Positions 1 to 5,340 of a stretch of 6,668 nt of DNA are shown piece by piece. Every line of letters begins with the position of its first letter. Within the stretch, counting starts at the first letter, position 1. The translations under genes were made by a program, and so were the position numbers. The notes below the pieces were generated by a model. The model was given only the letters and a program-made list of their open reading frames with translations. It made no database searches and had not been told where the DNA came from. Source of the stretch: Patescibacteria group bacterium (GTDB lineage Bacteria > Patescibacteriota > Microgenomatia > UBA1400 > MFAQ01); NCBI GenBank assembly GCA_018817845.1, contig JAHITH010000019.1, positions 1 to 6,668 of the forward strand, in the 5' to 3' direction.

Positions 1-161
1 GAATAATCATTAAAATTTTTCTTCATTATTTCCGACACTACAAAGTTTTCAAAAATATGACCATAAAGATGATGGTTAATCAAAGCCGTCTTATTTTTAA
101 TACCCAGCAAATAACACAACAAACCCGTATCAAAAAAGAATAATTTTGGAGATCTACGCAA
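1..161 (-). pseudogene. C-terminal remnant of a DUF4143-family AAA ATPase, 5'-truncated and running off the left edge
   Basis: The minus strand reads RRSPKLFFFDTGLLCYLLGI, then a segment with YGHIFENFVVSEIMKK, open to the window edge. This is the signature of the DUF4143 domain, the C-terminal part of AAA-type ATPases that usually have about 400 residues. The ATPase and winged-helix parts, which should precede it, are absent: the frame is closed upstream by TGA at 182-180, and the AbrB-like gene occupies that place. The recognisable domain begins within a few codons of the AbrB stop (165-163). The only plausible start is TTG at 161-159, one base after that stop, with an AAGGAG-like sequence rather far upstream. 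I infer a decayed gene left by deletion or replacement. Expression as a short coupled protein cannot be excluded. The family assignment is firm; the pseudogene status is likely. Confidence 0.72.
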
Positions 162-162
162 A

Positions 163-432
163 TCAAACCAGGAACTCCTTCATTAATTTTTTATCAAAAT
201 ATACCCGCTTAGCCTTGGCAACAATTTTGTCAACATCCATATTCTTATACTTAACCGGTATCTTTACCGAACCAGCCAATTTATTTACCAAGTCTTCAAC
301 AGGCCTCATGCTAATTATCCTATCACCCACTTGCACAATCACCTTTTGACCCTTTTTCATCTCCATTGCCCTGTACACATCCACAGGAATAGTAACCTGT
401 CTTTTATCAGTAATCGTAGCTAAATATGTCAT
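163..432 (-). CDS. AbrB/SpoVT (MazE-like) swapped-hairpin DNA-binding protein, probable antitoxin or small regulator
   Basis: An 89-residue protein. Residues 1-46 form a SpoVT-AbrB domain: MTYLATITDKRQVTIPVDV is the usual first strand and loop, with the conserved R-Q-V-T-I-P, followed by a short helix, the KKGQKV turn and the VQVGDRIISMRPV strand. Proteins of this family dimerise into a swapped-hairpin barrel that binds DNA, often their own promoter. The tail (LVNKLAGSVKIPVKYKNM, then a basic helix KAKRVYFDKKLMKEF) is the type seen in antitoxins that neutralise a PIN or similar toxin, but no toxin gene is adjacent: the downstream neighbour is a DUF4143 remnant. The ATG start is supported by full coverage of the domain and by an extended -10 nine bases upstream. 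There is no ribosome binding site. The family call is strong; the antitoxin role is an inference. Confidence 0.9.
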   Translation of the reverse strand: MTYLATITDKRQVTIPVDVYRAMEMKKGQKVIVQVGDRIISMRPVEDLVNKLAGSVKIPVKYKNMDVDKIVAKAKRVYFDKKLMKEFLV

Positions 433-441
433 TGTAAGGAA

Positions 442-450
442 ATCATATCA
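442..450 (-). promoter_or_regulatory. Extended -10 promoter for the AbrB-like gene
   Basis: On the minus strand TGATATGAT contains TATGAT (5 of 6 to TATAAT) preceded by TG-N, an extended -10 element. Only nine bases separate it from the ATG at 432, so a transcript would have a leader of about two or three bases. I see no good -35 hexamer at 16-18 bp, which is normal for extended -10 promoters. Confidence 0.5.
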
Positions 451-489
451 AAACAAGGAATCTAAACCTTACCATCCTTTACTCACCTA

Positions 490-518
490 CTAACAAATCT
501 CACCAACCACAGTATAAT
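490..518 (+). promoter_or_regulatory. Promoter of the four-gene envelope operon
   Basis: A perfect TATAAT lies at 513-518, 12 bases before the ATG at 531. CTAACA at 490-495 matches TTGACA at 4 of 6 positions with an ideal 17-bp spacer. Transcription would start near 525, leaving a leader of about six bases with no ribosome binding site. This is the only convincing promoter before the operon, whose later genes overlap or are four bases apart. Confidence 0.65.
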
Positions 519-530
519 ATCCCTTACACA

Positions 531-1253
531 ATGCAAATCAAAATCGAAAATATTTGTCTTATTCACGGCTGGGGATCCAATATCAAAAAACTTAAACCCC
601 TTAAGCAAAAACTTACCAAACTAGACTTTAACCCCTACACTCCCAAACTTCCATACTTTGACTACCCAGAACCAAACATCCCCTGGAACAATGCTAACTT
701 TGCTAAACTAATCAAAAAAAAATGCTCTAAACACTTCAAAAATCAACCCTATTATCTTTTTGGGCACTCATTTGGAGGCAGAATCACCATAAAAATTGCC
801 CAAAACAATCCCTCATGTTTAACAGGAGTTATCCTCTGCGCCTCAGCCGGAATATCACGCGACTCATTCACAAAAAGAGCATTCTTCAAAATCTTGAGCC
901 TTGTAGTCAAACCTCTCAAAAAAATCCCTTTTCTAAAACACATAATCAACAAGGTTTTAATTAAACTCACAGGAAACGGCGACTACACAAAAATCACAAC
1001 CACTAATAAAAAAGAGACCTTTAAAAACATAATTAAGGAAAGTCAAAAAAATCAATCCAAAAAAATCAACCTTCCCACCCTAATCATATGGGGCAAAAAA
1101 GACACCATCACCCCACTCCAAGATGCCCACTTCCTAAACCAACACATCAAAGACTCCAAGCTTAAACTCATTTCTCAAGGTACCCACACTATTCCATATA
1201 CTCACTCTGATAAAATTGCCAAAACAATTCATTCATGGACATCTTTACTCTAA
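531..1253 (+). CDS. Alpha/beta hydrolase fold protein
   Basis: A 240-residue cytosolic-looking protein without signal peptide or membrane segment. The core is canonical for the alpha/beta hydrolase superfamily: strand plus oxyanion loop CLIHGWGSN at 9-17, nucleophile elbow GHSFGG at 78-83 with Ser80, acid Asp191 in IIWGKKDTITP, and catalytic His219 in QGTHTIPYTHSD. A lysine-rich cap of about 70 residues (110-180) lies between the elbow and the acid. The complete triad suggests an active esterase, lipase, thioesterase or amidase, but the substrate cannot be read from the sequence. It opens the operon, and its last 19 bases overlap the start of the Mur ligase gene, so the two are probably coupled in translation. 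The ATG at 531 follows a TATAAT by 12 bases and leaves only ten residues before the oxyanion strand, which suits this family. A role in cell-envelope metabolism is inferred from the neighbours only. Confidence 0.9.
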   Translation: MQIKIENICLIHGWGSNIKKLKPLKQKLTKLDFNPYTPKLPYFDYPEPNIPWNNANFAKLIKKKCSKHFKNQPYYLFGHSFGGRITIKIAQNNPSCLTGVILCASAGISRDSFTKRAFFKILSLVVKPLKKIPFLKHIINKVLIKLTGNGDYTKITTTNKKETFKNIIKESQKNQSKKINLPTLIIWGKKDTITPLQDAHFLNQHIKDSKLKLISQGTHTIPYTHSDKIAKTIHSWTSLL

Positions 1254-2785
1254 CCAAAATACTACTCTGGCTCATTGTTAACGCTCGCCGCCAATTACTT
1301 TTTACTCATTGTTTTCAGGTCAAAGAGTATCGACTTGATCGACTCTTTTTCTTTGCCAAATCACCAGAAGGAACAACACGCCTAGAACTTCTCCAATTAA
1401 CCCTAAAACTAATTGTCTTGTTTTCTCCTTACCCCCAATTAATCTTCATTTTACTCACCTACGAGCTTATTCAAACCACCAATAATTTCCTATCTCATCA
1501 GCTCAAACGACCCCAGCTCTCCATTAGAGGTAAAAATTTCTTACTTACTTCCATTACTTTTCTTATCATCGCCACTTTTCTACTATATAGAACCCCTCAT
1601 TCCCAATCATTTCTCCACCTAGATCTTATCTCTTATCTCATCCCCTTTTTAGCTCTGGCTTGGACTCAACTAAAAGTTAACCAGGTACTAAAAGAAGAAA
1701 CTCATCAAGCAAAAAAGAGACTTAATAAATTCGAGCCACAAGTCATTGGCATTACCGGTTCTTACGCCAAATCTTCCACCAAACATCTTCTGCAATCCAT
1801 CCTCTCAAGCCACTTCAATAGCCTAGCTACTCCTGCTTCTCACAACACCCCCTTTGGTATTATTAGAACTATCAACTCATCTCTAAGTAAAAATACAGAC
1901 TATTTTATTGCCGAAATGGGCGCATACAAAAGGGGTGAAATTAAAACTCTCACCCAAATAACTCCTCCCCACATCGCTCTCATTACAGGTATCACCCCTC
2001 AACACTTAGAACTCTTTGGCTCTCTAGAAAACCTGCTCCAAACCAAATACGAAATCGCCAAAAACTTAAACCCCAAAGAACCTCTATTCATAAACACCTC
2101 TCATCCTTCCACTAAACCACTAATCAAACTAGCCAAAAAGCAAGGCAAATTTCTCCTTACCTACGCTCTAAACAAAAAGGCAGACTACACTACTAAAATT
2201 ACCTCCCAATTACTTACTCAAACCAAGTTCTCTTTCATCACCTCTCAAGGCACGCATCCTTACGTCACCAATATCGTCCTTCCTCATTTAATAGAAAACA
2301 TCACCGGTGCACTAGCCGTTGCTCACTACCTCAAAATCCCCACCACCAAAATTAAGAAATCCGTCAAAAATATTCAAACTAACACTTTTAGCCTATCTAC
2401 CAAAAAACTCAACTCAAAAATAACCATCCTTGACGACTCCTACAACTCCAATCCGCAAGGTTTTACATCTGCTGTTAAACATCTACTCAAACATCCAGGG
2501 TTTACAATTATCATTACTCCAGGTATTATCGAACTTGGACCAAAATCAAACCAAATCCACCAAAAACTTGGCAAGCAACTCCAAAAAACCGATCTTATTT
2601 TACTCACCAACCCTCAATTTGCTTTGAATTTAAAAAAAGGTTTGGGCAAACATTCACATAAGCTCCAAATTATCAACTCTAAAAATATCAAAAAACATTT
2701 TACTCATATCAAAAAACCCATTATCATTCTTTTAGAAGGCAGACTTCCTACCAGTATCAAAAAATTCATCTTCAATCTAAAATAA
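1235..2785 (+). CDS. Membrane-anchored Mur ligase family protein (MurF-like)
   Basis: A 516-residue protein. Residues 1-165 hold a conserved-looking N-terminal piece with QVKEYRLDRLF (28-38) and about three or four hydrophobic helices (roughly 4-16, 52-77, 102-119, 130-145), then a basic stretch that suggests a cytosolic catalytic part. From 168 on it is a Mur ligase: P-loop-like GITGSYAKSSTK (172-183), SHNTPFG (202-208), AEMGAYKRGE (226-235), ITPQHLELFGSLEN (253-266) with the His of the family, Lys271 where the carbamylated lysine lies, DDSYNSNPQG (400-409) as in MurF, and TPGIIELG (428-435). MurF adds D-Ala-D-Ala to the UDP-MurNAc tripeptide, but the substrate here is not certain and MurE-like or other amino-acid ligation is possible. 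Oddities: the P-loop Gly before Lys is Ala178 and the next residue is Ser, and ordinary MurF has no membrane part. The start overlaps the upstream gene and has no ribosome binding site. Confidence 0.87.
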   Translation: MDIFTLTKILLWLIVNARRQLLFTHCFQVKEYRLDRLFFFAKSPEGTTRLELLQLTLKLIVLFSPYPQLIFILLTYELIQTTNNFLSHQLKRPQLSIRGKNFLLTSITFLIIATFLLYRTPHSQSFLHLDLISYLIPFLALAWTQLKVNQVLKEETHQAKKRLNKFEPQVIGITGSYAKSSTKHLLQSILSSHFNSLATPASHNTPFGIIRTINSSLSKNTDYFIAEMGAYKRGEIKTLTQITPPHIALITGITPQHLELFGSLENLLQTKYEIAKNLNPKEPLFINTSHPSTKPLIKLAKKQGKFLLTYALNKKADYTTKITSQLLTQTKFSFITSQGTHPYVTNIVLPHLIENITGALAVAHYLKIPTTKIKKSVKNIQTNTFSLSTKKLNSKITILDDSYNSNPQGFTSAVKHLLKHPGFTIIITPGIIELGPKSNQIHQKLGKQLQKTDLILLTNPQFALNLKKGLGKHSHKLQIINSKNIKKHFTHIKKPIIILLEGRLPTSIKKFIFNLK

Positions 2786-2789
2786 ATAT

Positions 2790-4016
2790 ATGAAAACAAT
2801 TCACATATCTCTCTCTCCCAATCTAGAGTCAGACGATCTAAAGTTATCCATCTCAAAACTCATCAATCCTTTTATTTGGAAAAAAACCAACTACCAAAAC
2901 AAGCTCATCCAATCTCTTAATCAAATCTTCCCAACGTCTCAAGCTTTTCTCTTCAACTCCGGCCGATCCGGTCTCCAATTAGCCCTACAATCTCTCAACC
3001 TACCCAAAAAATCAGAAATCATCACCCAAGCCTTCACCTGTTCAGCTGTCATCAATCCAATTTTGGCTAATCAACTCAAGCCCGTTTATGCTGACATAAA
3101 ACTCAACTCATTCAACCTAAATCATCTCCAACTAAACAAACTACTTACCCCAAAAACTAAGGCTATAATAATCCAGCACACCTTTGGCACACCAGCTAAC
3201 TTACGAGCCATCCGTTCTTTTGTTCAAAAACACAACCTTCTCCTAATTGAAGACTGTGCTCACTCTTTGGGTGCTCATTACCAAAATAAACCTCTTGGAT
3301 CTTTCGGAGACATAACCCTACTCTCCTTCGGACGCGACAAAATTATTTCTTCTGTATTTGGAGGAGCCATTCTCATTAACAACCCCCACCTGCTCCCTTC
3401 TTTCAAAAAACTCTATTCAAAACTCAAACTCCCAAACCATCTATGGACAACCCAACAACTACTCCATCCTCCTTTAAGTTATCTGGCCAAAAAAACATAT
3501 CATTTACAAATAGGTAAACTTATTCTTTTACTCTCCCAAAAACTCAAACTCATCTCACGCGCCATTTACCCGCAAGAAAAAATTCATCAAACCCCAACTG
3601 TTTTCCCTGCCAAACTCCCCAATCCTTTAGCTCATTTAGCCCTAAACCAACTCAACAAACTAAGTACCTTTAATCTCCACCGACAAAAAATTGCTCTTAT
3701 CTATCAAAAAAAAATCATCAACCCTAAACTCAAAAAGCCCCAACTTTCTAAAAATTCAATTTACTTACGCTACAACATTTTACTCTCAAATCCCCAAAAC
3801 CTTTTTACTTACCTTAAAAAAAACCAAATCATCGCAGGGGACTGGTACTCTCAGCCAATCACCCCATCAAACAACCTTAAGCTCACCCTCTACACGAAAG
3901 GTTCTTGTCCAAACGCCGAGAAGGCCTGCCAACAAAATCTCAACCTTCCTACCCACCCCACCTTATCTATCAAACAGGTTACCAAAATAATATACTTATT
4001 AAATAAATTCAAATGA
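2790..4016 (+). CDS. DegT/DnrJ/EryC1/StrS-family PLP-dependent aminotransferase
   Basis: A 408-residue fold-type I PLP enzyme of about the normal family length. Visible landmarks: FNSGRSGLQLAL (55-66) at the phosphate-binding segment, ITQAFTCSAVINPI (78-91), IIQHTFGTPA (127-136), IEDCAHSLGA (153-162) with Asp155 for the pyridine nitrogen, LLSFGRDKIISSVFGGA (177-193) with Lys184 as the Schiff-base lysine, and the C-terminal GSCPNAEKACQQNLNLPTHP (371-390). Most members aminate a keto sugar on a nucleotide to give an amino sugar for surface glycans or antibiotics; some serve other substrates. The usual GEGG after the lysine is VFGG here, so it belongs to a divergent branch. The gene begins four bases after the Mur ligase stop and ends in an ATGA overlap with the FemAB-like gene, so the three are surely one transcript. 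The substrate is unknown. Confidence 0.88.
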   Translation: MKTIHISLSPNLESDDLKLSISKLINPFIWKKTNYQNKLIQSLNQIFPTSQAFLFNSGRSGLQLALQSLNLPKKSEIITQAFTCSAVINPILANQLKPVYADIKLNSFNLNHLQLNKLLTPKTKAIIIQHTFGTPANLRAIRSFVQKHNLLLIEDCAHSLGAHYQNKPLGSFGDITLLSFGRDKIISSVFGGAILINNPHLLPSFKKLYSKLKLPNHLWTTQQLLHPPLSYLAKKTYHLQIGKLILLLSQKLKLISRAIYPQEKIHQTPTVFPAKLPNPLAHLALNQLNKLSTFNLHRQKIALIYQKKIINPKLKKPQLSKNSIYLRYNILLSNPQNLFTYLKKNQIIAGDWYSQPITPSNNLKLTLYTKGSCPNAEKACQQNLNLPTHPTLSIKQVTKIIYLLNKFK

Positions 4017-5032
4017 TTACTACCAAAAACACCACTAACCCCAAAATTTGGGAAAACTTTGTATCGAAACACAAAGAAGCCAATTTTTTACAAAGTTACT
4101 ACCACGGAATCACTCATCAGCAAGTTGGCAAGCCAGTCTTTTTTACCAGCTTTCATTCTTCCAATAAATTAATCGGAGTCTGTCTATATATCCAAGAAAA
4201 TGCTAAAAGAGCCAGATATCTTACAGTTCCAGGAGGACCAATCTTAAACTGGAAAAACAAACAACTAGTCCAGGCCTGGTATAAATACAGCCAACAACTA
4301 GCTAAAAAACAAAGCTGCAGTTTTATAAGAATTCGTCCTCAAATACTAAACAATTCTTCCAACAGGAAGATCTTCCAATCACTTAAACTTTTCCCTTCAC
4401 CCATGCACCTTACTGCCGACACCACTTCTCAACTAAATCTCAACAAATCTCTCGATCAACTACTTTCTCAAATGCGCAAAAGTACTCGCTACGAAATCAA
4501 AAAAGCTACCAAGCTTGGCATCAAAGTTTCCACTTCCATCAATCTAAAAACTGTTACCAGTTTTTACAACCTCCAACTTAACACTGCCAAAAGACAAGGC
4601 TTTATCCCCTTCTCCAAATCTCTTTTTCTTTCAGAATTTAAAGCTTTTAGAAAAAACAACCAAAGCTTCCTCTACACCGCTAAGCACAAAAATAAAATTC
4701 TTTCTCAAGCCCTTATCATCCATTATCCCACCGAAACTAGTTATCATTTTGCCGCCAGCACACTTCTAAACCGCCAGTTTCCTGGCACTCACGCTCTCCT
4801 TTGGCAAGCCATTCAAGACGCTAAACATAAAAAAATCTCTCGCTTCAATTTTTGGGGGGTGATCGACCCAAATCAAACCAATCATCGCTTCTTTGGGGTC
4901 TCAGTTTTCAAACGTGGTTTTGGCGGGCAAGATATCAATTACTTACCAGCCCACGACCTAATCATCAATCCCCTCAAATACATCCCCAACTACATCTTCG
5001 AATCTTTAAGAAAAAAACTTCGCCACCTCTAA
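4013..5032 (+). CDS. FemAB/FemX-like peptidyltransferase (tandem GNAT fold), probable interpeptide-bridge enzyme
   Basis: A 339-residue protein, a normal length for single-subunit FemX/FmhB-like enzymes. Markers of the family: the N-terminal NFLQSYYHG (24-32), the TVPGGPIL strand (71-78), MRKSTRYEIKKATKLGIKV (154-172), which is the hallmark basic helix between the two GNAT halves, SQALIIHYPTETSYHFAAS (231-249), FPGTHALLWQAIQDA (256-270), and FFGVSVFKRGFGGQDINYLP (293-312) at the end. Such enzymes move an amino acid from aminoacyl-tRNA to the peptide of a lipid-linked peptidoglycan precursor at the inner face of the membrane. The amino acid and the acceptor cannot be told here. Its ATG overlaps the aminotransferase stop as ATGA, typical of translational coupling. 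Its TAA stop interlocks with the stop of the convergent small gene. A tRNA-independent acyltransferase of the same fold is the main alternative. Confidence 0.88.
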   Translation: MITTKNTTNPKIWENFVSKHKEANFLQSYYHGITHQQVGKPVFFTSFHSSNKLIGVCLYIQENAKRARYLTVPGGPILNWKNKQLVQAWYKYSQQLAKKQSCSFIRIRPQILNNSSNRKIFQSLKLFPSPMHLTADTTSQLNLNKSLDQLLSQMRKSTRYEIKKATKLGIKVSTSINLKTVTSFYNLQLNTAKRQGFIPFSKSLFLSEFKAFRKNNQSFLYTAKHKNKILSQALIIHYPTETSYHFAASTLLNRQFPGTHALLWQAIQDAKHKKISRFNFWGVIDPNQTNHRFFGVSVFKRGFGGQDINYLPAHDLIINPLKYIPNYIFESLRKKLRHL

Positions 5033-5316
5033 CAAATTCTCTCTCTACCCAACTCAACCTCAACCTTCTCTCCAAACCTGTCCCTTTCAACCAAAACTTC
5101 TTCAGAAACGAATACCATTACTCTATGAGGCCCACCCTGATCTCTTACTCGTATAAACTTTAATTTACCCCTAGCAATAATCTGTTCATCAAGTTTCAAC
5201 ACCAAATTATCAAAATCATCTCCCTCCACCACTACTCCCAAACATTCTCTCCCCACCTCCAACCTGCAAGTATCTTTAAACACTGGTCCTGGCATTTCTC
5301 GTCTCACCATCGGCAT
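5029..5316 (-). CDS. Small hypothetical protein of 95 residues, divergent from aspS
   Basis: I do not recognise the family. The protein starts MPMVRREMPGPVF and is rich in Val, Glu, Arg and Asp, with alternating hydrophobic and charged residues (LEVGRECLGVVVEG, NLVLKLDEQIIARGKLKFI, HRVMVFVSEEVLVE, EKVEVELG), which suggests an all-beta, barrel-like soluble domain. It has no signal peptide or membrane segment. Reasons to think it real: it fills an otherwise empty 308-bp stretch, its codons resemble those of the AbrB-like gene on the same strand, and a perfect TATAAT lies seven bases before the ATG at 5316. The frame continues upstream to an ATG at 5364, but that would overlap the aspS coding region by 24 bp and bypass the promoter; the ATG at 5310 (MVRREM) is another candidate. 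Its stop overlaps that of the FemAB-like gene. A role in RNA or nucleotide binding would be a guess. Confidence 0.65.
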   Translation of the reverse strand: MPMVRREMPGPVFKDTCRLEVGRECLGVVVEGDDFDNLVLKLDEQIIARGKLKFIRVRDQGGPHRVMVFVSEEVLVERDRFGEKVEVELGRERIC

Positions 5317-5323
5317 AAACTTT

Positions 5324-5329
5324 ATTATA
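5324..5329 (-). promoter_or_regulatory. -10 hexamer of the 95-residue gene
   Basis: A perfect TATAAT on the minus strand is followed by seven bases (AAAGTTT) and then the ATG at 5316. The expected transcription start falls on or next to the A of the start codon, so the mRNA would be leaderless. No convincing -35 hexamer is visible at 16-18 bp. Confidence 0.55.
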
Positions 5330-5333
5330 CAAT
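5328..5333 (+). promoter_or_regulatory. -10 hexamer of aspS
   Basis: TACAAT (5 of 6 to TATAAT) is followed by seven bases and then the aspS ATG at 5341, again predicting a leaderless transcript. It overlaps the divergent minus-strand -10 by two bases, so the two genes would compete for polymerase. The -35 region is poor. Confidence 0.45.
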
Positions 5334-5340
5334 ATAGCTT

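Noticed and set aside
1..161. PIN-domain toxin partner for the AbrB-like gene
   Set aside because: FFDTGLLCYLLG resembles a PIN start only at first sight; the following FENFVVSEIMKK and the preceding SPKL identify DUF4143.
146..349. Plus-strand open frame of 67 codons with a hydrophobic middle part
   Set aside because: It lies opposite the AbrB-like gene, whose family motifs are clear; it has no promoter or homology that I can see.
752..970. Minus-strand open frame of 72 codons
   Set aside because: It is fully inside the alpha/beta hydrolase gene and antisense to its nucleophile elbow.
3691..3990. Plus-strand open frame of 99 codons in another frame
   Set aside because: It lies inside the aminotransferase gene, which keeps its C-terminal family motif there; the composition is Ser/Thr/Lys/Pro-rich noise.
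4852..5163. Plus-strand open frame of 103 codons crossing the end of the FemAB-like gene
   Set aside because: It overlaps the conserved FemAB C-terminus in another frame and has a low-complexity composition caused by the C-rich strand.
5029..5316. SpoA/FliN-like domain in the 95-residue protein (LDEQIIARGKLKFI)
   Set aside because: The likeness is confined to one short strand-turn-strand, and the rest of the domain pattern does not fit.
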